From the NCBI RefSeq assembly GCF_030122845.1, contig NZ_CP126084.1:2046001-2110000 (forward strand): a stretch of 64,000 nt of DNA, given 5' to 3'. Source of the DNA: Paenibacillus woosongensis. GTDB taxonomy: Bacteria; Bacillota; Bacilli; Paenibacillales; Paenibacillaceae. Below the pieces are notes generated by a model that was not told the DNA's origin, ran no database searches, and was given only the letters and a program-made list of their open reading frames with translations. Position numbers and translations under genes: made by a program. Below are positions 25,809 through 33,850 of this stretch, one piece after another. Numbering within the stretch: position 1 is the first letter of the stretch; each line of letters opens with the position of its first letter.

Positions 25809-25840
25809 TACCCCTGGCATCTGATGCCAGGGGTTATTCA
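25809..25840 (+). terminator. Terminator of the detoxification operon
   Basis: ACCCCTGGCAT at 25810-25820 pairs with ATGCCAGGGGT at 25824-25834 around CTG; short T-rich tail. Confidence 0.75.
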
Positions 25841-25892
25841 CATGGTTATGAATGATATCCCTTTGAAATATACTGGAACGGTGTTCGAGCGA

Positions 25893-27086
25893 TTATTTCA
25901 GATCCTCGGAGTCCATAGGGTATTTCACGACAGGCCACTTCTCTGTGCGGAGGGCATTCAGCAGTTCGGGTCCGACATGCAGGTTGCTGGCGACAAGGCT
26001 CCGGGGGGTGAGAGCCATCCACTGATTTAAGGAAATATCGGCGAAGCGGTCGCTCTTGAATATTTCCAGAAACCATAGCGACTCTGTACCGGTATTTTGA
26101 ATATAATGGCCATACGCAAACGGAACGTAGCCGACATCGCCCGCCCTGTAATCGAAGGTGCGAGCAACTCCGTTTCCGGCAAACACCGTCATGCGTCCTT
26201 GACCTGTAAGGTAATATTGCCACTCGTCATTATTGGGATGCCAGTGGAGCTCCCGCATGGCTCCGGGTTGGATCTCAACCAAGGCGGCAGCGACGGTCTT
26301 CGAGACAGGGAAGTTCGAAGAATCCACGATTCTCACGCTTCCGCCTGGGGTTATAAGCGGCCGCTGGGCCAGGAGACGGTGCTTGAAGCTGAGCGGAACG
26401 GAGCCGTAAGGGGACTCGGTCTTCTGGCTTTCCAGGGAACCCGGGACTCCGTCCTGGTAAATATATACCTGTCCGGAAGGAATCGAGGCAAAGGCTTTTT
26501 CCGAAACGCCGAAGTTGGCGGCCAATACATCCCTGGGCGTGTGGGCAAACCAGTCTGAAATGGACAGTGTGTTCAGGTCAGAGAATTTACCATCATCGAA
26601 CACGAGCAAAAACTCGCAGCCTGTCTCCAGGCCCTGGATGGAATGCGGAATTCCGGCAGGAAAATACCATAAATCGCCTTCGCCGACGTCAGCGATAAAG
26701 TTGCGTCCGTTCTGATCCACTGCGGTAATCCTCGCTTTTCCCCATATCATATACGCCCACTCCGCCTGCTGATGCCAGTGCAATTCCCTTACTCCTCCCG
26801 GAGTCAGGCTCATGTTCACGCCAGCCAGCGTCGTGGCGATCGGTAAATCGCGGACGGTAATTTCGCGAGACCAGCCTCCGTGGTTTAACTGCATATGGGT
26901 ATCGGAAAATGACATTTTCAGATTAGGCACCAAGCCGGCGTCTGTAGGAGGGGGAACGAGGAGATCCGGGTTTTCAAGATCTCTCCATACATCCCGCGGG
27001 CCATAGTCCGGCCCTCCCGCGCCGTCGCTTCGGATTGGCTGAGGCACGATAAGGGGCTTGGCATGCCCAGGATAAGCCTCTTTCAT
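25893..27086 (-). CDS. oxdC: Oxalate decarboxylase-like bicupin
   Basis: 397 residues from ATG 27086 with GGAGGG before it; the frame is open 14 codons further but that part is not family-like. Two cupins with full metal sets: His103, His105, Glu109, His148 ([17 protein letters not shown]) and His281, His283, Glu288, His327 ([18 protein letters not shown]). This is the Mn-dependent OxdC arrangement that turns oxalate into formate and CO2. The active-site lid, SENST in B. subtilis OxdC with catalytic Glu162, reads SDLNT here (residues 169-173), so the key Glu is replaced by Asp. Activity may be altered. No signal peptide. Confidence 0.85.
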   Translation of the reverse strand: MKEAYPGHAKPLIVPQPIRSDGAGGPDYGPRDVWRDLENPDLLVPPPTDAGLVPNLKMSFSDTHMQLNHGGWSREITVRDLPIATTLAGVNMSLTPGGVRELHWHQQAEWAYMIWGKARITAVDQNGRNFIADVGEGDLWYFPAGIPHSIQGLETGCEFLLVFDDGKFSDLNTLSISDWFAHTPRDVLAANFGVSEKAFASIPSGQVYIYQDGVPGSLESQKTESPYGSVPLSFKHRLLAQRPLITPGGSVRIVDSSNFPVSKTVAAALVEIQPGAMRELHWHPNNDEWQYYLTGQGRMTVFAGNGVARTFDYRAGDVGYVPFAYGHYIQNTGTESLWFLEIFKSDRFADISLNQWMALTPRSLVASNLHVGPELLNALRTEKWPVVKYPMDSEDLK

Positions 27087-27245
27087 GGTAGTTGTCCCTC
27101 CAATTGCATCGGATTTACAAGTCCTCAAACTATTTATATGGGGGAATGCTTGGATTATATGAGGGCACAGATAACGCCCAGGTTTATTAGCGGAGATTCT
27201 CTATGATATAATTTCGCCTAAAAGGGGACAAGGCGGTGACGGAAT

Positions 27246-27815
27246 ATGGTTTATATAGCTCTGCTGCGAGGGATCAACGTAGGAGGCAAAAATATCCTGA
27301 AAATGGCGGAGCTCAGGCGCGTATTGAAAGAGGAAGCAGGCCTCGCCCGAGTACAAACGTATATCCAGAGCGGAAATGTCCTGTTCGAATCGAGCGAAGA
27401 GAAATCCGTACTGTGCAAACGGATCGAGCAGGTGATCAAGTCTGCCTTCGGAATGTCAGTTAGCGTCATTGTGAGAACGGCTCCGGAGCTGCGCAGCATT
27501 GCAGAGCGAAGTCCCTTCACTGAAGAGGAGCTTGCCAAAGCAGCCGAATCATCAGTTGGGGAGAGCCTGTACGTCTCCATTTTGCAGGAGGAATTGCCTG
27601 TTGAGCAGGTAGAGAAGCTGCACTCTGCTGATTTTGGTGAAGATAAGTACGTCATACTAGGCAAGGAAATCTATCTGCTGTACAGCAATAGTTCGCGCAA
27701 TTCAAAGCTGTCCGGCAGACTGGATAAATTAGGCGTTCCAGCAACGGTCCGCAACTTCAAAACGCTGAACAAACTCATTGATCTAGCTACTGAAATGGAG
27801 CAGGATATATCATGA
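27246..27815 (+). CDS. DUF1697 family protein
   Basis: 189 residues from ATG 27246 with an AAGGCGGTGA site. The N-terminus MVYIALLRGINVGGKNILKM and the YIQSGNVLFES strand are the hallmarks of DUF1697. This family of about 180 residues has no settled function and is common in Bacillota. The C-terminal YLLYSNSSRNSKLSG is also typical. It stands alone between the oxalate decarboxylase-like gene and the xylanase. Confidence 0.85.
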   Translation: MVYIALLRGINVGGKNILKMAELRRVLKEEAGLARVQTYIQSGNVLFESSEEKSVLCKRIEQVIKSAFGMSVSVIVRTAPELRSIAERSPFTEEELAKAAESSVGESLYVSILQEELPVEQVEKLHSADFGEDKYVILGKEIYLLYSNSSRNSKLSGRLDKLGVPATVRNFKTLNKLIDLATEMEQDIS

Positions 27816-27927
27816 ATACGGTTAAGTTCATGGAGAGCAGGTCAACAAGGCCTGTTTTTATTTGGAAAAAACTATGATTTTGAAGATATATCCTTTAATT
27901 TACACTATATCATTCACAGTAAATTAC

Positions 27928-27955
27928 TATAATATGGAAAATGTAAGCGCTTAAT
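27928..27955 (+). promoter_or_regulatory. -10 element and CRE-like site of the xylanase gene
   Basis: TATAAT at 27928-27933 is followed by ATGTAAGCGCTTAAT at 27941-27955, which fits the CcpA consensus (TGNAARCGNWNNCW) and is palindromic. A CRE just after the -10 would give carbon-catabolite repression. No good -35 was found at normal spacing. Confidence 0.6.
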
Positions 27956-28046
27956 ATATCTGCTTTCCTGCAGATGGAGGTGATGCCGTTTCTTGAGACG
28001 AATGGAGTCGCGCAAAAGAAAGCTGAATTTTGAAGGAGGTAAATTC

Positions 28047-29495
28047 ATGTTAAAGTCAAAATCGAAATTGGCGGTTTGGCTGACTACAGTTGCAATTATG
28101 GCTTCCTTGTTTTCTCCAGCCTTGGTTAAGGACGCTCACGCGGGGATAGCTAACGGCAGCAAGTTTTTGGGCAATATCATTGCAAACAACGTTCCTTCCA
28201 GCTTTGCTACGTATTGGGATCAGGTTACGCCTGAGAATTCAACGAAATGGGGTGCGGTAGAGGCGACGCGCAACAGTATGAACTGGAGTGCGGCGGATAC
28301 AGCGTACAACTATGCGAAAAGCCGAGGAATGCCTTTCAAATTCCATACGCTGGTCTGGGGGAGTCAAGAGCCATCCTGGATTAGCGGCCTCTCCGCCTCC
28401 GAGCAAAGGGCAGAGGTGACCCAGTGGATTCAAGCCGCCGCCCAGAGATATGGAAATTCGGAATTTGTGGATGTCGTGAACGAACCGCTGCACGCGAAGC
28501 CTTCGTATAGGAATGCCATTGGCGGGGATGGAGCCACGGGCTGGGATTGGGTCATCTGGTCTTTTCAGCAGGCAAGACAAGCCTTCCCGAACTCTAAGCT
28601 GCTGATCAATGAATACGGAATTATCAGCGATCCCAACGCAGCGGCCCAGTATCTGCAAATCATTAATTTGCTTAAGGCCAGAGGGCTGGTTGACGGCATA
28701 GGAATCCAGTGTCACTATTTTAACATGGATAACGTATCCGTCAACACGATGAACAATGTCTTGAATACGTTGGCGTCGACGGGGCTTCCGATTTACGTAT
28801 CCGAGCTGGATATAACAGGTGATGACAATACCCAATTGCAGCGGTACCAACAGAAGTTTCCTGTACTGTGGGAGCACCCATCCGTTAAAGGCATCACCTT
28901 GTGGGGATATATTCAAGGACAGACCTGGGCGTCCAATACGCATTTGGTGACCAGCTCCGGTGCCGAGCGGCCAGCCATGCAGTGGCTGAAGCAGTATTTA
29001 GGCGGAGGAGGAGGCGGCCAGCCAGGAACAGGCACGGGTTCGGGCGCCTATGCAAACTTTGAATCGGGTACGGATGGATGGTCCGCCAGCAACGTCGTAT
29101 CCGGACCATCTTCCTCGGCCGATTGGAGCTCGAAGGATGCAAGATCGCTGAAGTCGACGATTAACATGTCCAGCGGCAGCGGGCATTACATGTTCAAGAG
29201 TGGAAACGCAGATTTCACCGGCTACAACCAGCTTAGAGCAACAGTAAAAGGCGCTAATTCTGGTAATTACGGCTCCGGATTAGGCGTGAAGCTGTATGTG
29301 AAATATGGCAACAACTATGCCTGGGCGGACAGCGGCTGGAAGACAATCAGCGCCGGCGGCCAAACCGATCTGACCTTGAATTTATCCGGGGTGGACAAGG
29401 CCAATATTAAGGAATACGGTGTTCAATTCATCGGCGCTAGCAATGCGTCCGGCCAAACCTCTGTATATGTGGATAACGTGTATTTGTGGAATTAA
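28047..29495 (+). CDS. Secreted GH10 endo-beta-1,4-xylanase with C-terminal carbohydrate-binding-like domain
   Basis: 482 residues from ATG 28047, fixed by AAGGAGG; the frame extends 18 codons upstream without a site. Signal peptide about 1-33 (KSKLAVWLTTVAIMASLFSPA..AHA). GH10 barrel about 35-325 with acid/base Glu146 in VDVVNEPLH and nucleophile Glu253 in YVSELDITG; also HTLVWGSQEPSW and ITLWGYIQGQTW. A Gly-rich linker (YLGGGGGGQPGTGTG) leads to a beta-sandwich of about 145 residues (FESGTDGWSASNVVSG ... VYVDNVYLW) resembling CBM11/CBM-like modules. Cleaves xylan outside the cell; products could feed the GH43 enzyme at 5116. Confidence 0.9.
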   Translation: MLKSKSKLAVWLTTVAIMASLFSPALVKDAHAGIANGSKFLGNIIANNVPSSFATYWDQVTPENSTKWGAVEATRNSMNWSAADTAYNYAKSRGMPFKFHTLVWGSQEPSWISGLSASEQRAEVTQWIQAAAQRYGNSEFVDVVNEPLHAKPSYRNAIGGDGATGWDWVIWSFQQARQAFPNSKLLINEYGIISDPNAAAQYLQIINLLKARGLVDGIGIQCHYFNMDNVSVNTMNNVLNTLASTGLPIYVSELDITGDDNTQLQRYQQKFPVLWEHPSVKGITLWGYIQGQTWASNTHLVTSSGAERPAMQWLKQYLGGGGGGQPGTGTGSGAYANFESGTDGWSASNVVSGPSSSADWSSKDARSLKSTINMSSGSGHYMFKSGNADFTGYNQLRATVKGANSGNYGSGLGVKLYVKYGNNYAWADSGWKTISAGGQTDLTLNLSGVDKANIKEYGVQFIGASNASGQTSVYVDNVYLWN

Positions 29496-29562
29496 TGAAT
29501 TAGAGTTTTTCTCCGAGCGATTTGTGAATAAGTTGCGATTGCAATGCGGTTAGAATGAATAG

Positions 29563-29595
29563 AGGTGGAGGCACAATGGGGCTTCCACCTTTTTG
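29563..29595 (+). terminator. Terminator after the xylanase gene
   Basis: AGGTGGA at 29563-29569 pairs with TCCACCT at 29584-29590, followed by TTTT. Confidence 0.75.
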
Positions 29596-29827
29596 TTATG
29601 CGTCATTCGTGATATTCGGATTAAACACTGACGTGGTCACCAGCCAAATCGTCGCCGAATAGTCCACAGGAATCTTGCCTGCTAAGCATAGGGTCCTGCT
29701 CGACGCCGCGGCCGAAGCGGAGTATGCGGTCGATCAACTGGTATTGGGGAGAATATTAAGATAAAGTAGGATTAGGTTTGGATTTAGGTAAGCATGTACT
29801 CAGGTACTGCAATTGAGGGGTGTAAGT
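29596..29827. other. Intergenic stretch between xylanase and ribokinase genes
   Basis: No supported gene. A short open run near 29690-29762 reads LLDAAAEAEYAVDQLVLG and stops at 29762; it looks like the decayed end of a gene but is too short to name. The ribokinase promoter should lie close to 29760-29810. Confidence 0.35.
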
Positions 29828-30745
29828 ATGGCAGCAAGCAAAATTTTAGTAATAGGCAGCATTAATATGGATTTGGTGTTAAGAGTGCCATATATTCCGC
29901 AGGTGGGCGAAACCTTGCTTGGCAGCTCTGTAGAACGGGTGCCCGGCGGTAAGGGGGCCAACCAGGCGGTAACCGCAGCAAAATTAGGGGCTGACGTCTT
30001 CATGTTGGGCAAGGTCGGTGGGGATGAATTCGGCGGCCCGCTTATGGATAATCTGAGACAGGCAGGCGTAAACACAGATCATATCGATCTTGTAACTGCG
30101 GCAACCTCGGGGCTCGCCGTCATTCAAGTCAATGATGAGGGAGATAACAGCATCGTTGTGATGCCGGGCGCCAATGATCTGTGTAGCCGAGATTACGTGG
30201 CAGCGCATGAGGAGTTAATCAAGGCAGCGGACATCGTTATACTGCAAATGGAAATTCCCTATGAGGCGGTATACGAGGCTGTAGATCTGGCAAACAAGCA
30301 TAGTAAAACGATCATATTAAATCCGGCCCCTGCACCGGAATCCATTCCTGATGAGGTGCTTGGAAAATTGGATTATTTAATTCCCAACGAGACTGAACTG
30401 GAGAAGCTTAGCGGACAGACCGTCAACTCTATAGCGTCCGCAGAGGACGCAGCCAAAGTGCTGCTGGCGAAAGGAGTGAGCAGACTCATCGTTACGCTAG
30501 GCAGCAATGGATCCCTGTACGTGGATGCGAATAAAACGGTTCATGTCCCGGCAAGAGTAGTGAAAGCCGTGGATACAACGGCAGCCGGCGACTCGTTTGT
30601 AGCAGCCTTTGCCGTCAGCTTGTCCGAGGGGAAGAGTGTGAAGGAGGCCATTTCCTTCGCAACGATAGTATCGTCAATCGTCGTTACCAAGGCAGGCGCG
30701 CAAACATCGATCCCAGAGCGGAGCGAGATCGACCTTCTACTGTAG
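29828..30745 (+). CDS. rbsK: Ribokinase (PfkB family)
   Basis: 305 residues from ATG 29828 with GAGGGGTG before it. PfkB signatures: LVIGSINMDLVLRV, PGGKGANQAVTAAKLGADVFM and the C-terminal VDTTAAGDSFVAAFAVSL with catalytic Asp in AAGDSF. Transfers phosphate from ATP to ribose, giving ribose 5-phosphate. No ribose transporter or RbsR is next to it, so it stands alone here; a related sugar kinase specificity is possible. Confidence 0.85.
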   Translation: MAASKILVIGSINMDLVLRVPYIPQVGETLLGSSVERVPGGKGANQAVTAAKLGADVFMLGKVGGDEFGGPLMDNLRQAGVNTDHIDLVTAATSGLAVIQVNDEGDNSIVVMPGANDLCSRDYVAAHEELIKAADIVILQMEIPYEAVYEAVDLANKHSKTIILNPAPAPESIPDEVLGKLDYLIPNETELEKLSGQTVNSIASAEDAAKVLLAKGVSRLIVTLGSNGSLYVDANKTVHVPARVVKAVDTTAAGDSFVAAFAVSLSEGKSVKEAISFATIVSSIVVTKAGAQTSIPERSEIDLLL

Positions 30746-30778
30746 GTTGAAGCAGGTAAGCTTATTTAGAACCGTATA

Positions 30779-30810
<32 letters not shown>

Positions 30811-30815
30811 TGCAG

Positions 30816-30837
30816 CCCCGCTCGTAGGAGCGGGGTT
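30816..30837 (+). terminator. GC-rich hairpin after ribokinase
   Basis: CCCCGCTC at 30816-30823 pairs with GAGCGGGG at 30828-30835. Only TT follows, so termination strength is uncertain; the GTT tract lies before it. Confidence 0.5.
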
Positions 30838-30848
30838 AGGAAGCTAAT

Positions 30849-31037
30849 CTTAACGGACCTGGATTCCGCTATTTCGGCAAAAAGCTGCAAAATCAGAAGC
30901 TAACGGACCGTAGTTCCGCTATTAAGCGTAATTCAGAGAGATTTACATCGTGAATAGGTCAATAGCTGATCCTGTGTCCGTTAGCTTCTAGAAAACGTTT
31001 AAAAGTTTGAAATAGAGGATCTGCTGTCCGTTGGCTT
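30849..31037. repeat. Four-copy intergenic repeat, two direct and two inverted, nested
   Basis: Unit about GCTAACGGAC..n..TTCCGCTATT. Direct copies at 30851-30874 and 30899-30923; inverted copies at 30961-30988 and 31011-31037. Copy 1 can pair with copy 4 and copy 2 with copy 3, giving a large nested fold. The TAACGGAC core is kept in three copies and CAACGGAC in the fourth. I recall similar elements between genes in other Paenibacillus genomes, but did not check. This fills most of the gap 30746-31093; no gene is seen. Confidence 0.65.
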
Positions 31038-31093
31038 TACCGAAATACCTCATCAGACCGTGTCCCTCATTCTTCGAGTTCCCAACTCATCTG

Positions 31094-31741
31094 TTATAAT
31101 CTCAGCTTATAGCTTCGCCCTCGCTGCTTCCCGCTAGCAATGCTTAGAATGCTCATGTCAATTAGCCCATGCAGAATCCGTCTGGCATGGCGGTCGCTGA
31201 CCCGCAAATGATGGGCAAGCTCGGAGGGGGTAAAGGGGCGCAGCATCCGGCGGGCAAAACGTATCGTTTCAGCTTCAAGCCAGGACAATTGGGAAGGGGC
31301 ATCTATGGAAATAAACCTGCCTATGAAGGATAGAACGAGCTGCTGGCATTCCTCAGGTTCATCTTGAATGGATAAATAAGCGATCGGCAGAAAAATCCAA
31401 CCATCCAGAGCAAGTAAACAATGCCTTCGGCAAAGATCCTTGAATCTTCTAACATCCAAATCCCTCGCGTGAGGTCCGTACCCCTGAATTTCAATTCCGC
31501 CTTTCGCATCCCCAGGCATGTATGCCAAATCCAAATAACGATATCCGCTATGGAAATCGCGTACCTCCCACTCGGGATACAGGTTGTTAAAATTACCGAC
31601 CGCAGGAAACCAAACTGACCGCAAAAACGCCACTGTCCCATGTCCGAGTCCCTTTTCAAGCAGCTCCAGCCGCCGATGGTTCTTTTCCTCTGAAATATGT
31701 TTCTGCATCCAGTTGTCATACTCTTCATTAAAACGCTGCAT
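31094..31741 (-). CDS. DUF559-like/winged-helix protein (intact paralogue of 6557-7106)
   Basis: 215 residues from ATG 31741 with AAAGGGTGAG before it. N-terminal helix (HRRLELLEKGLGHGTVAFLRSVWFP), then an alpha/beta core with YRYLDLAYM and GGIEIQGYGPHARD that looks like the restriction-endonuclease-like DUF559/Vsr fold. The C-terminal winged helix is LRPFTPSELAHHLRVSDRHARRILHGLIDMSILS. Similar proteins are common in Paenibacillus and are sometimes named regulators; the function is unknown. A decayed copy lies at 6557-7106. It has its own promoter and a long leader with a terminator-like hairpin. Confidence 0.65.
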   Translation of the reverse strand: MQRFNEEYDNWMQKHISEEKNHRRLELLEKGLGHGTVAFLRSVWFPAVGNFNNLYPEWEVRDFHSGYRYLDLAYMPGDAKGGIEIQGYGPHARDLDVRRFKDLCRRHCLLALDGWIFLPIAYLSIQDEPEECQQLVLSFIGRFISIDAPSQLSWLEAETIRFARRMLRPFTPSELAHHLRVSDRHARRILHGLIDMSILSIASGKQRGRSYKLRL

Positions 31742-31786
31742 TGTCTGCTCACCCTTTCATCAATATAAATCGGCAGCAACTGGAAC

Positions 31787-31853
31787 CAAAAAAGCCGCTC
31801 TGATCTAGCATCGCCTTTCTTTGGCAAGAAAGGGATGCTTGTATCAAAGCGGC
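31787..31853 (-). terminator. Attenuator-like hairpin in the leader of the DUF559-like gene
   Basis: On the minus strand GCCGCT (31853-31848) pairs with AGCGGC (31799-31794), with inner arms AGCAT..CCTTTCTT / AAGAAAGG..ATGCT, and then T6 (31793-31788). It sits between the promoter at 31902-31931 and the ATG at 31741, so transcription must pass it to reach the gene. Confidence 0.65.
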
Positions 31854-31876
31854 ATGTGCTCCATGACCGATTCCAT
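31844..31876 (-). CDS. Possible 10-codon leader peptide MESVMEHMPL
   Basis: ATG 31876 to TGA 31844; the stop falls at the foot of the attenuator-like hairpin, as in translation-coupled leaders. No good ribosome-binding site is seen, so this is weakly supported. Confidence 0.2.
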   Translation of the reverse strand: MESVMEHMPL

Positions 31877-31901
31877 GTTGAAATTAATGACATCTAAGGT
31901 A

Positions 31902-31931
31902 AGTATAGAATGAAACTGTCTTAGTTAGCAA
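31902..31931 (-). promoter_or_regulatory. Promoter of the DUF559-like gene
   Basis: Minus strand TTGCTA (31931-31926), 18-bp spacer, TATACT (31907-31902). The predicted leader is about 150 nt. Confidence 0.55.
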
Positions 31932-32027
31932 GCTTAACGTCTCAGTAGTGTTGGACACTTAATTCGTTCTATGTATGTTACAGGATAAGGCGGATGATAT
32001 AATTGCAGAGTCAGGAGGGTTGTACAG

Positions 32028-32468
32028 ATGAATACTCAACAATTTCTGCAGCTCGCGATCGATTTAGCCCGCAGCAACGTGAAGGAGAAGGGCGGCCGTC
32101 CGTTCGGGGCCGTCATTGTGAGGAACGGAGAGGTCGTGGCGACCGGCGTCAATACCGTGCTGAAAACGAAGGATCCAACGGATCACGCCGAGATGAGAGC
32201 GATTCGGGAGGCCAGCCGCGTATTGGGAAGCGAGCTGCTGTCCGACTGCGAGATTTACGCTAGCGGGGAGCCGTGTCCCATGTGCCAGGGCGCGATTCAG
32301 CGGGCTGATCTGAAGGCCGTCTACTACGCAACCCCCAAGGAGGTTGCCATGGAGGCAAAGGTCGTTCCGGCGGGGAGCAACCCGAATATTCCTTTTCAAT
32401 ACGTCGAGATGGCGAATGGATCTGAGCCTTTTGAATTATGGACCAAGCGCAAGGAAAATACGGAGTAG
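32028..32468 (+). CDS. Cytidine/deoxycytidylate-type nucleoside deaminase (guanine deaminase-like)
   Basis: 146 residues from ATG 32028 with AGGAGGG before it. Zinc-site motifs: TDHAEMRAIREA (His and catalytic Glu) and SGEPCPMCQGAI (two Cys). The length and C-terminal region fit bacterial guanine deaminase (GuaD-like) rather than tRNA adenosine deaminase, but CMP/dCMP-deaminase relatives cannot be excluded. Cytosolic purine salvage is the likely role. It has a -10 TATAAT at 31998-32003. Confidence 0.85.
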   Translation: MNTQQFLQLAIDLARSNVKEKGGRPFGAVIVRNGEVVATGVNTVLKTKDPTDHAEMRAIREASRVLGSELLSDCEIYASGEPCPMCQGAIQRADLKAVYYATPKEVAMEAKVVPAGSNPNIPFQYVEMANGSEPFELWTKRKENTE

Positions 32469-32620
32469 GGCAAACAGAACGCCATGCGCTTCGTCATAAC
32501 GCTGCGCGGGCAGCAAGAACAGGCCATTCCCAGCAGTTGGGGTGGTTTTTACTTTTATTTTGGAGAAATTAAAGTAAATTGTGCATTGTTCTTATACAAA
32601 TCAGCTATTTGAATTGCTAA

Positions 32621-32674
32621 TATAATAGGAGAATTTTCGAAGCGCTCGCCTGTAATTACTTGGAAGCGCTATCT
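32621..32674 (+). promoter_or_regulatory. -10 element and CRE-like sites before the Gfo/Idh/MocA pair
   Basis: TATAAT at 32621-32626, then two CGAAGCGCT/GGAAGCGCT elements 24 bp apart (32638-32649 and 32661-32673). TTGGAAGCGCTATC matches the CcpA consensus, so sugar-dependent repression is likely. Confidence 0.5.
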
Positions 32675-32699
32675 TGTTGTCATCGGGGAGTGAACTGTC

Positions 32700-33833
32700 A
32701 TAATACGCGTAGCTATTATCGGTACAGGGTCTATTGCACATTCTCATGCGGCCGCTTATGCCTCTTTTTCAGAGCGCTGTAAGGTGGTTGCTTTAGTTAA
32801 TCGTCATGAAGACAAAGCCATTTTGCTTCGGGACAAATTTCAATTCGACTGCAAAGTCGTGCAGGATTATAAAGAGCTGCTTCATGAGGAGGATATCGAC
32901 TTGGTGTCCATTTGTACTCCGCCTCAAACGCATGCCGAGATGGCGAGTGATTTGCTGCGGGCAGGGAAGCATGTGCTCGTCGAGAAGCCGATGGCGATGT
33001 CGCTTGAGGAATGTGATCAAATGCTGGCAGCTGCCGCTCAATCCGGATGCATTCTGTCCGTCGTGGGCCAGAACCGCTTCCATGAACCCAATTGGAATTT
33101 GAAGCATATCCTAGATTCCGGCTTACCGGGGAAAATCGTCCACGCCCAGGTCGATTCATATCATTGGCGCGGCGAGAGTTATTACGATCTATGGTGGCGC
33201 GGAACCTGGGAGCAGGAGGGGGGCGGCTGCACGCTCAACCATGGCGTTCACCACATGGACATGCTGTTGTGGATGATGGGGATGCCGCAAAGCGTACAGG
33301 CTGTCATGAGCAACACCTCGCACCGAAATTCGGATGTCGAAGATATCTCCATTGCGATCCTATCTTATGCGGATGGGAGCCTGGCGCAAATTACGAGTTC
33401 CGTCATCCATCATGGGGAGGAGCGGCAGATGGTATTTCAGGGCGAGCACGCCCGTATTTCTTCTCCCTGGAAAGTGTACGCCTCGACGGCGAAAGACAAT
33501 GGGTTTCCTGAGCGGAACCCTGCTTTGGAGACGGAAATCGAAGCTTACAGGGATGGGATTGAACCGCTGCTGTATAGCGGGTTCGAAGGGCAGGTTGATA
33601 ATATTTTGACAGCCATCGAGAATGGATCGCATCAGGTACTTATTGACGGACAGGACGGAAGAAATGTGCTGGAGCTGATTACGGCCGTTTACGAGGCATC
33701 CATCACGAAGCAGCCCGTCAGCCTTCCATTGGCGAAAGACAATCCTTTTTATACGCGGGAAGGCTTATTGGCCCGAGCTCCCCGTTTTAACGCCAAAACG
33801 AGGCCAGCATTAAATGCGAGTGAAAAGCAATAA
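32700..33833 (+). CDS. Gfo/Idh/MocA-family oxidoreductase, apparent ATA start
   Basis: 377 residues if started at ATA 32700. The first GTG in frame is 32784, but the dinucleotide-binding strand lies before it: IRVAIIGTGSIAHSHAAAY, with GxGxxA, is encoded from 32703. The frame is closed by TGA at 32691 and no ATG, GTG or TTG lies between; GGGGAG sits 9 bases before the ATA. So the start is non-standard or a mutated ATG. Other motifs are intact: ICTPPQTHAEMA and HVLVEKPMAMS (catalytic Lys). NAD(P)-dependent sugar or inositol oxidation is likely. A CRE-like site lies upstream and a second family member follows. Confidence 0.8.
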   Translation: MIRVAIIGTGSIAHSHAAAYASFSERCKVVALVNRHEDKAILLRDKFQFDCKVVQDYKELLHEEDIDLVSICTPPQTHAEMASDLLRAGKHVLVEKPMAMSLEECDQMLAAAAQSGCILSVVGQNRFHEPNWNLKHILDSGLPGKIVHAQVDSYHWRGESYYDLWWRGTWEQEGGGCTLNHGVHHMDMLLWMMGMPQSVQAVMSNTSHRNSDVEDISIAILSYADGSLAQITSSVIHHGEERQMVFQGEHARISSPWKVYASTAKDNGFPERNPALETEIEAYRDGIEPLLYSGFEGQVDNILTAIENGSHQVLIDGQDGRNVLELITAVYEASITKQPVSLPLAKDNPFYTREGLLARAPRFNAKTRPALNASEKQ

Positions 33834-33850
33834 GTCGGGAGGAAGACGAG

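Noticed and set aside
28239..28943. 234-residue minus-strand ORF opposite the xylanase
   Set aside because: Antisense shadow; the GH10 frame carries all catalytic motifs.
30849..31037. A short CRISPR array, because repeats come at 50-60 bp steps
   Set aside because: Only four copies, too diverged, and two are inverted; CRISPR repeats are direct and near identical. No cas genes seen.
31787..31853. T-box leader upstream of the DUF559-like gene
   Set aside because: No AGGGTGGNACCGCG-type anti-terminator core or specifier loop could be found; only a hairpin and T tract.
31321..31893. 190-residue minus-strand ORF covering the leader and N-terminus of the DUF559-like gene
   Set aside because: It is in a different frame from the conserved protein, which starts at 31741 with a good ribosome site; the overlap is by chance through the leader.
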